From: Rhizopus arrhizus
Taxonomy: Eukaryota; Mucoromycota; Mucoromycetes; Mucorales; Rhizopodaceae
Length of the DNA stretch: 64,000 bases
Direction: 5' to 3'
NCBI GenBank assembly: GCA_024220505.1
Contig: JAKZZE010000008.1
Location: 868,001-932,000 of the forward strand
Below the pieces are notes generated by a model. It saw nothing but the letters and a program-made list of their open reading frames with translations. It was not told the origin of the DNA and did no database searches. Both the position numbers and the translations under genes were made by a program. This document shows positions 35,713-46,539 of this stretch, piece after piece (position 1 is the stretch's first letter; each line of letters starts with the position of its first letter).

Positions 35713-36590
35713 GCTTCTTTCATCACTGTTGTCATAAAGTTTCATTAAAAAGGTGTAATATCCTATTGGTCTTTCACAAGAGCTGCATCCAATTGTGTCA
35801 TTAGTCGAGACAGATATGCACGTTTATGTTGATTGTATTTCTCTGATTTTTAAGCTTTCACAAAGGATGGGCATGGTCTAGTTTAGCTCTTTCAATATTC
35901 CGGGTGGAAAAAAAAAAAGAAGTCTACAATATCCCAACAAAACATTTGAATAACTGTCATTATCTTATTCTGTTGGAGTCCATCCTATAGAGCTCATAAA
36001 AAAAACACACACACACACACACAGAAATGACTGACTGACCAGAGATGTAAATGAAGGGTATGTGCAGGGTTGCAAGTGTAAAAGAAAGGTCTTTGGTACC
36101 AAAAAAGAAATATGTGGGAGAGACTGTAAAACAATTGGCTTTTTTTTTTTTCTTTTTTTTTTAATATACTGCCTGCAGTAAAATCTTTATACAAATACAT
36201 GGAATTGTTTTGAATACGCTTGTGTTACACTTGTCGAAAAAAACTTTGTTTTGTTGTGGTTACTATTATTAAGATATTTGCTGTAAATTGTTTGTCGATC
36301 TTCATCAAAATATGGTCAAAGGATTCAAAACCAATGCTAAAAAGAAAGATAAAATAAATAAATAAAAAAAAGGGATCAGATTTACACCTATAAGAACTGT
36401 ATTGTACTAATAATTAATAAATCAACAAGTAAATACCAAAGCAAGTTTTTTCTTTCTTTTTATAAGAGATTTAACATGCAAAAGAGTTACAAAAACGTCA
36501 AAGAGAGAGAGAGAGAGAAAAAGCCTTTGTTTTGTTTGGTGGTAACATATGGTACACATTCGCAGTATGTAGTGCATCGTTCACCGAAGG

Positions 36591-36623
<33 letters not shown>

Positions 36624-37099
36624 AACGCCAATTATTTATTACTACGAATTGATTTATATAAGATATAAAACATGTTAAAAGAGATGATAGGACTTGATAT
36701 ATGAAAAGGAGAAGAACATAGAATAAAGGTTCATGGAAATGAAAATAATAATAATCGCAAAATGCATTGTGGTACAAGTGATTTAAGGGTAAGCCATTGA
36801 GATTGATTCCATGCTTTCATTAGATTTCTTATATGAAATAGTTTTCAATATGTCTTCAAACAAACTCACAAAATGAAAGCTATCCTAAAGCATGTACCTT
36901 CCTAACTTGGACGTGCTTTACTTTTGAAACAAAGAAAGCATGCTCTTCCCTTGTTGTTTTAGAACGTTTTTATGCAATATGTTCATCATTTTGAAATGCT
37001 TTACTGCAAGACGAAAAAAAAAAAAAAAGAAGAAGTATTATTATTAATAATAATAATAATAATAGTGATAGGCGCTCATGCTTCATATAAAAAAAAAGA

Positions 37100-37109
37100 T
37101 ATAAAAAGG
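37100..37109 (+). promoter_or_regulatory. TATA box of the right repeat-protein gene
   Basis: TATAAAAAGG 61 bases before the ATG at 37170. The surrounding promoter is the mirror image of the left gene promoter, so both genes should share regulation. Confidence 0.6.
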
Positions 37110-37169
37110 GGCCTGGTTTTTCTCTTTGAAAGAAAAAAAAATATTAAATCAAAATATATTTTACTCAAC

Positions 37170-38090
37170 ATGCGATCTCTTACTCTCTTAGCAACTTTGG
37201 CCTTGGTTTGTCTCTTTGGCAATACTTCTGCTGCTGTCATTCAGCGAGATATTGTTGCTCCTGAAGTTGATGGCAATCTTGTCAGTGTTCTTAATCATGC
37301 CAAGACTGATGTCAACGTAGACCACAACAAAGCACTCAATGGAAACAAAGTAGACCTTCGCAAGAGAAATATTATTGTTATCCCTGAAGTCGATGACAAT
37401 ACTGCCAGTGTCCTTAATCATGCCAAGACTGATGTCAACATAGATCATAACAAAGCACTCAATGGAAACAAAGTAAACCTTCGCAAGAGAGGTATTATTG
37501 CTATCCCTGAAGTCGATGGCAATACTGCCAGTGTTCTTAATCATGCCAAGACTGATGTCAACGTAGACCACAACAAAGTAGGCAATGGAAACACCTTAGA
37601 ACTCCGCAAGAGAGATTTTGTTGTTGCTCCTGAAGTCGACGATAATGTTGCCAGTGTCCTTAATCATGCCAAGACTGATGTCAACGTAGACCACAACAAA
37701 GCACTCAATGGAAACAAGGTAGAGCTCCGCAAGAGAGGCATCGTTGTTGCTCCTGAAGCCGACGGTAATGGTATCGGTGTTCTTAATCATGCCAAGACTG
37801 ATGTCAACGTAGACCACAACAAAGTAGGCAATGGAAACACCTTAAATCTTCGTAAGAGAGATCTTGTTGTTATCCCTAAAGTCGATGGCAATACTGCCAG
37901 TGTTCTCAAGGATGCTGATACCAAGGTTAACGTAAAGGATAACAAAGTAGGCAATGGAAATAAAGTAAACCTCCGCAAGAGAGGTATTGTTTTTATCCCT
38001 GTGGTCGATGGCAATACTGCCAATGTTCTCAAGGATGCCGATACCACTATTACTGTAAAGGATAACGAAATAGCCAATGATAATCACTAG
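37170..38090 (+). CDS. Secreted kexin-processed repeat protein, 7 units (306 aa)
   Basis: Sister of the left gene, in opposite orientation. The signal peptide and first unit appear identical to the left copy. There are seven 41-residue units with LRKR boundaries. Units 1-5 keep the SVLNHAKTDVNVDHNK-type core. Unit 5 has GIGVLNHAK, and units 6 and 7 are diverged (VLKDADTKVNVKDNK and VLKDADTTITVKDN), ending NDNH as in the left gene. The diverged units suggest either more ancestral repeats or a second peptide type. Like the left gene it should be secreted and cut by kexin into several peptides. Function unknown; a pheromone, wall-associated peptide or effector are all possible. Confidence 0.85.
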   Translation: MRSLTLLATLALVCLFGNTSAAVIQRDIVAPEVDGNLVSVLNHAKTDVNVDHNKALNGNKVDLRKRNIIVIPEVDDNTASVLNHAKTDVNIDHNKALNGNKVNLRKRGIIAIPEVDGNTASVLNHAKTDVNVDHNKVGNGNTLELRKRDFVVAPEVDDNVASVLNHAKTDVNVDHNKALNGNKVELRKRGIVVAPEADGNGIGVLNHAKTDVNVDHNKVGNGNTLNLRKRDLVVIPKVDGNTASVLKDADTKVNVKDNKVGNGNKVNLRKRGIVFIPVVDGNTANVLKDADTTITVKDNEIANDNH

Positions 38091-38729
38091 TTTTCTCTTT
38101 AACCTTCAGGTAATACTATTGATATTGACATTTATAAAACCTGGTACTAATATTGTAAGCTTAGATTCTTAATCTTAGCAGCTTAATTCGCTTTCAAGTT
38201 AATTAATACCTTGAAGTGTAACACTTAATATCATGTCTTTATAAAAATAAAAATCCAATCTCTTTAATGTATCAAACAGTTTTATTTCTTTTCTATTCAA
38301 CTATTCAAGTCATCTTGACTTTTTGTCACAACTAGAAAATATATTTATTTAAAAGCGATTGTCTGTACCTATTGACTTGCTATAACCAATCAGAAATGAT
38401 ATATATTAGAAAGTATATCAAAGAAACATATACTTGCTTTAATTCTAAATATCAAACGAATGGTATCATTGTAATTATTCAGGTCTCTTTTCAAAAATAT
38501 GGCTTAGACAATAGAAAACAAACAAGGATCAATCAGGGATTCAGACTGCCTGCGTACCTTTCTGATCCTTACTTTCTCTGCAACGGCATCCTTTTGACCC
38601 TGAGAAGGAATAGAGCCGAGAATTCAGATGCAGTCCTGTCAGGGTTTCTCCTGAAATGCAAGCATCACGCCATGCTGCCATTTGAAAGGATCAAGAGACT
38701 CCTTCCCAAGCAAGACAATAGCGGTGCCT

Positions 38730-38732
<3 letters not shown>

Positions 38733-38788
<56 letters not shown>
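38733..38788 (+). repeat. A56 homopolymer, possible retroelement tail
   Basis: A run of 56 A just outside the right palindrome arm, ending about 40 bases from the 3' end of the homeodomain gene. The preceding 250 bases are open on the plus strand (a frame ending LPKQDNSGA) and less AT-rich than the flanks, so this may be a short poly(A)-tailed retro-insertion; I cannot name it. Confidence 0.5.
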
Positions 38789-38789
<1 letters not shown>

Positions 38790-38830
38790 ATGTTAAAAAA
38801 GGGACGTGGTTGACAGGAAGGGATAGTTTA

Positions 38831-39895
38831 TTAAAAATTCAACAGGTTGTCTTCAAACGTCAGCAGCCAAGGAGGCTGATCCAAGCTGTTTGGCAAGACA
38901 TCCTTCAAGGTGCAGGGGATTGGATCGAACAAGATGGGTTCGGGTGTGAGAGAAGGCGAGAGGTCGGTGAGGAAATCATGCAGCAAGACGAGTTTGGTGG
39001 CCAGGGAAGGTACGAGAGTGATCCAGTGGAGAACGGCGGACTTGAGAAGGTGAGGATGGCCTTGAAGGATGTGAGTACAAGAGGCCGTGGCTTGCTTGTT
39101 TTCGGTAAAGTCCCCACATGGAATCCAATCAGGATCCGACAGGGATCGTTTCATGGCAAAGAAAGGCAGAGTACCTGCTCTCCTTTCGATCTCGAGCTGA
39201 CCCAGGTCGAGCTGGACTGGAGCGAATCGGATTTGTTGGATTTGGTCGTACGCGGTGTGGATTCTGAATTCGTTTGGACCGTCTTGGACCTGCCAGATGA
39301 GTTGATGACTGTCGCCAAAGCAAGAGAGATCATAGCGATGACTGGCATCGATAGGATGAATGAATCTTGCCCAGTGGCCGATACGAAGGGTACTTGCTGG
39401 AATAGAAATCAGTGGGTCTGCAGTCAAGAAGAAAGAGGCCCATCCTCTCTCTTCACCTTCTTTCCTCTCTGTGGTCATGTAAGCAAATGAACCCATGCCT
39501 TCAGACATGGCCCTCGGTTGTAATTCTCTCTGAGGAACCATCATGGGCCTTTCTGGTTTTGAAGAAGATCGAGCTCTTTTTGTGATGCATCTCACTGCTG
39601 GTTTAGTCACTGGCAGATCGATCCATCCTGTTCGCACGTTGGGTTCCAAGCCATCTGATTTACGAGCCTTTGCACGACGATTCTGAAACCAGATCTGAAC
39701 CGTTCGTTCACTCACATCCAATTCACTGGCTAATCGAGTGCGTATGGCAGAATCAGGTAAGGTGTTGGTCATGAAGGATTCTTGCAAGACGGCGACTTGG
39801 CTTGGTTTAAGATGTGTTCTTTTTCGAGTATTTGATTTGTTGTACATGTCTGTGTGAAAGATGTAAGGGGGGAGTATCGAATGACGTGCCAGCAC
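38831..39895 (-). CDS. Homeodomain transcription factor (354 aa)
   Basis: Intronless frame. The homeodomain lies at about residues 22-82: RKRTHLKPSQVAVLQESF, then LASELDVSERTVQIWFQNRR-AKARK. It carries the invariant WFQNRR recognition helix and lacks the three-residue extension of TALE types. The central and C-terminal part (DWIPCGDFTENKQATASCTH, SLATKLVLLHDFLTDLSP and the ending FEDNLLNF) resembles the extended C-terminal region of fungal Pho2/Hoy1-like homeodomain proteins; that link is from memory of the family. An internal ATG at 39847 (MYNKSNTRKRTH), directly before the homeodomain, may be the true start. Confidence 0.85.
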   Translation of the reverse strand: MLARHSILPPYIFHTDMYNKSNTRKRTHLKPSQVAVLQESFMTNTLPDSAIRTRLASELDVSERTVQIWFQNRRAKARKSDGLEPNVRTGWIDLPVTKPAVRCITKRARSSSKPERPMMVPQRELQPRAMSEGMGSFAYMTTERKEGEERGWASFFLTADPLISIPASTLRIGHWARFIHPIDASHRYDLSCFGDSHQLIWQVQDGPNEFRIHTAYDQIQQIRFAPVQLDLGQLEIERRAGTLPFFAMKRSLSDPDWIPCGDFTENKQATASCTHILQGHPHLLKSAVLHWITLVPSLATKLVLLHDFLTDLSPSLTPEPILFDPIPCTLKDVLPNSLDQPPWLLTFEDNLLNF

Positions 39896-41885
39896 GAAAG
39901 AGAAAGAATAAATGAAAAAAAAAAAAAGGTACTAGAGTTTTTATAATGAAATCAAAGGGGAGGAAAAGTGGGGGTTTAATCAGCGGATCAAGAAATACAA
40001 GGGGAAGAAGAAAGAAATCTTATTTTCCCTCTTTTCTCTTTTTCAATTTATATTTGACGCATGCATACATACGTTTCAGGAGAATTCACATATCCTACAG
40101 AAAACACCATTTGTGTCCAATCAATGGTAGTCGGAGATGGTTATTTATTTATTTTTTTCCATGCAAAAATAGGCTGCACCATTCACAAAGGATGTTATTG
40201 GATCAAGGTCATGCATGCATTGCTTTTTCCCTTGTACTATTTTCAGGGAAAAAAAGAAGAGAGAGTTGACTGATTTCTATCAAAATGGGATATCATTCTG
40301 TGTGCTCTATTTTAATTAAACCCTTTACTGCAATAAAATCATTCCCTGTCATGAGCACAAACAAATCATGTCTTGACTCCATAAGTCGTCATCCCAACCC
40401 TCCTTTTATCAACAGTGCACACATTAATGTCTGTGCAGCCACTGAATCGTTCTCCGCCCCCCTCTCTCTCTTTCTTCCCCTCAGTGTGTGTCTAAAAGAA
40501 ACATGGATCACTTTTCTTGTTACATCATTTTAGTCCCGATAGCGTTCTACACTATTATTCAATCTCAGAGCATCCCACTGAAAAATAAACATTGAGTTTA
40601 ATGAAAAAAAAAAGGGGGAAGGTGTTTATGGTTTATGTTGAATTGAAATCTATTGTGTGTTGTAGGATTATTCTTTACATCCCCTTTTTTTTTCATAAAT
40701 ATTTTATTATCAATCATCTAACAAGTCATCAGTTCAACTTTATTGGCTTGAATTTGTTTATCCAACTGAATTGAATGTGACATGAATATATTTTATTTAA
40801 TCACTGAATGATATATGCTTTAGAAAGAGAGTTGTTGACAATTCAATTCTCTACACACACACATAAGATGAAAATCATTCAATATTAAACCTATTCCACT
40901 TCTTTTATCTCTGATAACAATGGTTTGTCATGTCAAATGTCTTTTTTTTTACACTTGCTTTATCCTATTTGAACATATCAATTACACACTGTCTAATATC
41001 ATTTAAAAGGAGTAAACATCTTGTTTAAAAAAAAAGGTCGTGAATCAAATAGTTTTGATCCAAGGTCAAAAGAAACTGTTCTTTTAGAATCCCAATATCT
41101 TGTTGGTCTGAGATAAGCTGAGTCGACATCCGATCTTTATTCAATAGAATTCATGCTTGTGGTTTAGAAAAAAAAAAGATTATTCAACTCAACACACACT
41201 AGTATTGATTATAGAGTTTCAATTGATTGCTGATGGTTTTATAAAAGAAATAGAATCGTATTTGATTCGATCTAGTAAAAGTCACAATCATCTTATGACT
41301 GTTTTTTGTATTCTTTGATAAATAAAATTGCAGTGATTTGCATTTGAAAATCTACATGTTTTTTTTTGTAAATACTATATTTGGGCAGGTCCTGTGTCCC
41401 TGGACTGAGCTTATTTTGTGAAAAATGCCCTCTCAGTCTCACCGCTCTGGGATGTGATGACTTATTAATAACTACAATGAAATAAATTAAATTTTATTTA
41501 CTACAAAAAAAAATATTGTCTTTTCCTTTAGTTTTATATTATCTTCATGCGTACTTCCATTTATCCAGGCGCTGATGCTTTATACACAAACCAAAAAACT
41601 TGAAATATGAAGTTAGCAAGAAGAAACAAACAATATGAACGAAAGAAAGGTATCACAGCCTAAATACAACTTATCAAAATAACTAAAACTGTTAAAAAGG
41701 AGTAAAAAGAAAAGTGGATAGCCGCTTCTACTTTTAGAACTCAAATTGCGGTATGCGGTTTGTGTAACACTAGCGGTCACGCATCAGCCAGGAGCAAAGG
41801 TTGTTCAAACCACAACTTTACTTTAAACGAATTGATTTAAAGAAAGCTTGGGAACAATCATCAAAGATATGCCGTCTCTCTCCCT
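39896..41885. other. Intergenic, AT-rich
   Basis: About 2 kb upstream of the homeodomain gene. No coding region with recognisable features. A slightly GC-richer stretch at 41385-41460 has no clear fold or gene signature. CA repeats occur near 40855. Confidence 0.35.
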
Positions 41886-43560
41886 TTGAAATCCTTTTTA
41901 AACAAGGAAAATAAAGGTGGAATTGAAAAGTCGTTACTTAAGATCAAGCTCCTTTCTGGTTTTTTGGGTTATGTGGCGTTCAAAGCCCAAATTTTCGTCA
42001 ACTACTACATTTTAAAGTATTCACAAAAGACCTGTTCAGTGATATATTCCGAAAAAACTTCTGGTACTCTGTATGCAGAGCAGTTTACAAGACATCGTCC
42101 GTTGAGGACTTTCAAAAACAATCCTCAGAAATGCCTTCACTTGCTGATACATGGAATGAGTTGAGCAATATAGAAGGTGTAAACTTAACAGTGGCAAGAG
42201 ATGGTATAAGCAAATTACGATCAAGTAATATCGACAACATGTGAAACAATTGCAACATCGTACAATAATTACTATGTTGAAAACTTCCAAAATATCACTG
42301 CAAACTACTTTATATATAGGATCAGCACTGCTTTCCCTGTAAGTGCGAAAATAAAAGTCAAGTAATGCAAACCTTGTAGTCTATACATGTAGGTTGCGAA
42401 AGTATCCACAATCAAGTATCTTGTTTACCAGCATATATTAAATCAAGTGTTTTCTCTTCAGCTTAAAACAGTTGAAATTCCAGATGATATCCTTCCTTTT
42501 ACAAAACAAGATGACAAACGTAAAATCCAGGGTTTTATAGGCAATTTAAGTTTCCAGATAAGAAACCGTCTTCTGTTGTTTCCAGTGACAAAAGAAACAT
42601 TAAACAAAGCACCTTTTGGTATCATGCCGGCCTTAAGGCATATGCTTTCCAAATATGAAACTCTGATTGCCAACAACTCAAATCCTCAAACCCAAGAACC
42701 AGTACAGAAGCCACATGACAAATCAAATACGAAGACAAAGAAGCAAAAAGGAAAGAAGCAAACCGAAAAGAAGTTTATACCCTCTGAGTATTTAGCTTGT
42801 TTCCAAATCCGGGTTTACACTGGCGATTTATAAAGATTGACAGGCAAAACCCGCAAAGCATATTTCCTGGTGCAGCTCTTGAACAAGAGCACAATGAAAC
42901 ATCATACAGCTACACCTTACGATGCTTCTACAACTGCTTTGACTTTGGTAAATTGAAAGGTAAGCATACACTATTTGCAGACTAGACTTGAATTATAAAC
43001 TCCTTTTTACACAGTCTTCAAATGCTACAGAATTTACAACAAAAAATGTCTCTATACTGATGGCTATACGTGTAGAATATTATTCTGTAGAAAGGTGTTT
43101 CCGTCATTAGCGGAGCATAACGCCTCTCTAGAGCTTAATGATTTCACTGCCGAAAAAGTAGAGCAATACTTTCGGCCTTGTTCCATTGATCCTCGGAGGA
43201 TTGATGCCTTTGTCTCGTACCATGGAGGCAATGATATACTCCGCCTGTCTTCTTCTGAATATTATAACATACACGGAACCGTAACTCGGCAGAAATCAGA
43301 ACAAGGCCTCAAAAAACGATCTGGCCTTTAAACAATAGAGACGAATATACTTTTGCCAAAAACATCATCCATTGAACAATACGCGTCATACATCACTTAT
43401 ATGTTTGAGCATATGGACGTGTTATTTGGCTTTTACAATTTTGAAACTGCAAAGATAAAATGGCCAAACTATCTTGGATCTCAAAAGACTATTTAAGAGA
43501 GTGTGAATATTTTATTAAACGGTGGAAAAAAATATAACCAACACTCAAGTTTCAGCTAAA
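41886..43560 (+). pseudogene. Decayed Fanzor/TnpB-like transposon gene
   Basis: Coding fragments in order but in shifting frames. They are an N-terminal piece (AFKAQIFVNYYILKY, then in another frame FWYSVCRAVYK), a middle piece at 42447-42960 (FTKQDDKRKIQGFIGNL, then after a frameshift near 42800 FPNPGLHWRFIKIDRQN), and a RuvC-I-like piece at 43095-43500 (IDPRRIDAFVSYHGGND followed by LSSSEYYNIHG). Mucoralean Fanzor-like proteins, related to bacterial TnpB, carry DPG in this place, then an EYY segment and an FY..W.NY..SQ stretch; here LFGFYNFETAKIKWPNYLGS matches. Stops interrupt at 43329 and 43494, and the downstream RuvC-II/III parts are missing. The element is dead. The family assignment rests on remembered motifs. 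Confidence 0.5.
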
Positions 43561-43784
43561 CATTTCAACTCTTTTTTTTCATTTTCTATAATGCCTATTT
43601 GAATAAGTATGATTCTCATTGTTATGCTTTTATATTACACTTCGAGCCCGTTGATCCTTTTTTTTTTCTTTGCTTTCGTATTTTCCTCAATTAGTTAAAA
43701 TCACATATATCTTATAGCAAACGATAGAGAACCACTAATTTATTTTTTAGCTGAAACTTTAGATAACTTGGAACAATAGTGAAA

Positions 43785-45070
43785 CTATGATTTATAAAAA
43801 TCGTCATTAACTTTGGGCCATTTTACAGCCTTATCTGGGATTGTGTAGCATTGCTTCAGAAAATATTTGTCTTCAATTGTAGACTGAGAACCAAATTCCG
43901 AGCTGTCTTTCATTAATGTATTCTTCAACATGTCTGCTTCCTTTACGATCGCGTTCTATAAAAATTATGATTAGTGAATGAATTGATAATTGAATAAAGT
44001 TAAACATGCCTTGTAGCAGAACAGTTGCTCTGAACTGTTGCTAGAGAACCCTTTGGCTCTTTGACCATTGTACGGGTATTTAAGTGTTCGCCCAAATTGT
44101 GAGGGCATATAACAGCCTGGTGCTGCGAGCCTTACCTCAGAGAACACCGCTTTTAAGCCTAAGAGAGTTTTATTGATCGCTCAGAACTAAATACATTACC
44201 ACAGATCTGTGCAACAATGACCTTCTTTTTTTTTTTTTTTGCTTCTTCAAAGTCGAGATTACATTCTTCAACCAATTTGTTCAAAATTGCTTTTCCTTCC
44301 TTCAAGACTTTAACACCGTCTCTTTTAATCAAGCTTGGCTCGTTCCCATTCTTCTTGAACTCTATGTTAGAAATATCGTACATTTTCTTATTGAATTCAA
44401 GGCACAGGTGGAGATCTACTTTGAATGTGCCATTTTTCGTATCTCCCCTGTTTCGATAATAGTAAAATAAAACTAAAATCAGTAGACGAAGATGTTAACT
44501 AGAAGGTTTATACAAATGTCTTACCAGACCAGATCAATAATTGTATTTTCAAATAGAGTTTCAAAGATACGTGACCAAAGTTTTATGATAAGTGTCCACT
44601 CTGAAGAGCTGTTCCACTTTTCCAAAAAATTATCTTTGCGACTCAGCACTTTGTATCTATTATAAACAAGTAAGTAAAAAAGAAAAAATCCAAACAAACG
44701 ATAAGCATTCATATACTTACATTTAGGACATGATTGATACTTTTTTCTGGTTGTCTCCAGTCAAATCAAACGATTTTATAGTTAGAAACTTGTATTTTTG
44801 CTGGTCTGTCATCTAATAAATTATATAGGTTTTAATAAGTGAAAGTAACGAATTATATATATATTGATGTATTACGGTCTCAATGCTCCTGTACACTTCT
44901 ACCAGAATATCGTTGGGATTAGGTACCACTAGCTGAGCTACTTCAAATTGGCTTTTAAGGCCTTCTGTAGCTTCACTGTTTATATTTAATAATTCCTTGT
45001 ACTTTTTATCTTGCAGATCAACAACTGAGTTCAAACTAAGCCTAAAAAATATGTTAATAGGCATTGTCAT
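43785..45070 (-). CDS. Orphan Mucorales-type protein with WGDT motif
   Basis: I recognise the pattern (SEWTLIIKLWSRIFETLF..., then WGDT, a KVDLHL strand and later EGK) as a large family of unknown function in Mucorales, but cannot assign activity. Minus-strand exons can be followed: 45070-44877 or so (LVVPNPNDILVEVYRS), a short exon near 44810-44730 (KYKFLTIKSFDLTGDNQKK), about 44660-44523, 44456-44214, a segment near 44160-44010 (FGRTLKYPYNGQRAKGFSS), and 43955-43785 ending DDFYKS. The W of WGDT is split by an intron. The last intron (43956-44009) uses a GC donor (GCATGT). The D..E.K spacing recalls nuclease-like folds, but that is speculation. A lysine run coded by a long A tract is a possible frameshift site. 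Confidence 0.5.
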
Positions 45071-45127
45071 GTCTTTGGGTATCTGACATTTATTATAACA
45101 TACTTTGCATAGTATTTTTCTATACTA

Positions 45128-45498
45128 TTTACATTTTTGAAATTTTTGCCACAACACCTAAGACCAAACTTTCGTATCAAGTACATTACGCTGGCGTCTT
45201 GGTTGGCTATCTGGTGGTAAACCTAAAGAATGCATCTTCCATCCTTATCATAACTGGAGTCATCGACATACTTTTGACTGTCTACATGTTCATCATCGTC
45301 TGTACTTGCCTCACTCAATTAAAGATCCAATCTCTTTCCTTCTTAATTTGCTACCATTACATAAACCTCGTCCTACTGCTTTTCATAACTGGTTTACTCT
45401 ATGGCCAATCCTTTGTACGATTCTCCATGAACTGGATTATTATTTTCATGATGAATACCCTCCTCCTTCTGCTGATCCTGGTGTCAAGCTGTTGAATT
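45128..45498 (+). mobile_element. LINE reverse-transcriptase 3'-end fragment
   Basis: One frame reads RWRLGWLSGGKPKECIFHPY, then a C/H-rich segment (SHRHTFDCLHVHHRLYLP) and SIKDPISFLLNLLPLHKP, ending in LHELDYYFHDEYPPP. This resembles the C-terminal zinc-knuckle part of Mucoralean non-LTR retrotransposon polyproteins (remembered pattern). The reverse transcriptase and endonuclease domains are absent, so this is a 5'-truncated remnant. A hydrophobic reading in another frame (45064-45495) is more likely the shadow. Confidence 0.45.
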
Positions 45499-46539
45499 GA
45501 TTACCCAAGTAATAGTGTGAGTCTTTCTGGTACTTGATCTGGTTTGTATTAAATTTTTGTTTCTATTTACTTTTTCTTTCTTCCTCCTCATATTTCAAAT
45601 AATTTGCTCTTTTCTTTTTTCCTTTTCTTTCTCTTTTTTCCCTTCTTATCCCCTAAGAAGGTTTTTTATTTTCTTACATTCATAACTGGCTCTGGCAATA
45701 TTGCTACATGCTCATTGCCATAAAATTTTAAAAAAATACAAAAAATAATAAAACCCAGAATTTAATAGTAAATTACTTTTATTCTATTTTTAAAAAAGAG
45801 GTGCCGATCCATTTTAGTCTATCGAATTCTATATTCTGGACCATTTATCCAGTGAAATCAGGTTGTTTTTATCTTTCAACTTCATTTAATCGGACTTATT
45901 TTGCATGGGGAATGAAATCAATCGACACGCTTGAGAACAAAGGATGGTGTATGACAAGAAAGGACGACTCATTGTTCTTTTTCATTTTCCGTGCCAAGAG
46001 TTTTTATTAAACTTTTTTTAAAAAAAACACATGAGATAATAAGCCTATTTTAAAAACTAAAATAAGTGTCTTCAGAATGAATGGAGATAAAAAGAAAGAA
46101 TTCAAAACTAGGATGAATTTATTAGTTTAAAGCTGAGAACGGAGATCTTTCTTGTCCTACGTTCTATTATTATTAATGAGAAAAAAAAAACAATCTTTTT
46201 TTAAAAAAGAAAATGAAAAACAATCTTTGCAAGTAAACTTTAATAAAAAAGAGGGGAAGGGGAGTACAGGCAATTGACAGGCGATGACAAGTAAAGAAAA
46301 AGCCAAGGGAAGGAAAGAGAGGATTTCTTATTCCGGTTACCAAAATTTTTTTTTTTTGCTACCTTTTAAACTTTTTTTCTCCTTTTTTCTTTCTTTCTTT
46401 TTCATTCAAAAAAAGCCCATTCTTTTTTTTTTTTTTTTTTTTTTTTTTTCATTTTTCAGTTGTCCTCCCCCTTTTTAATTTTCTCCTTGAAAAATAAAGT
46501 TGATTATTTCATCCTTTACCACTCCTTTTGATAAAAAAG
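45499..46539. other. Intergenic region upstream of the chitin synthase
   Basis: About 1 kb with several T-rich tracts, notably about 46423-46449, shortly before the chitin synthase ATG. No coding or RNA feature seen. Confidence 0.4.

Larger units (their letters stand above)
34770..38483 (-). repeat. Right arm of giant inverted repeat
   Basis: Reverse complement of 26836-31126. The inner 2.4 kb (34770-37170) mirrors the left arm almost base for base. From the coding region outward the copies diverge: different repeat-unit number, diverged last units, and small differences in the 3' flank. The arm lacks the roughly 65-bp extra segment present on the left. Confidence 0.85.

Noticed and set aside
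38810..39490. Plus-strand ORF opposite the homeodomain gene
   Set aside because: Antisense to a clear homeodomain protein, no domain of its own.
45064..45495. 143-codon hydrophobic ORF resembling a membrane protein
   Set aside because: Another frame gives a LINE-like zinc-knuckle C-terminus, so the hydrophobic frame is likely a shadow.
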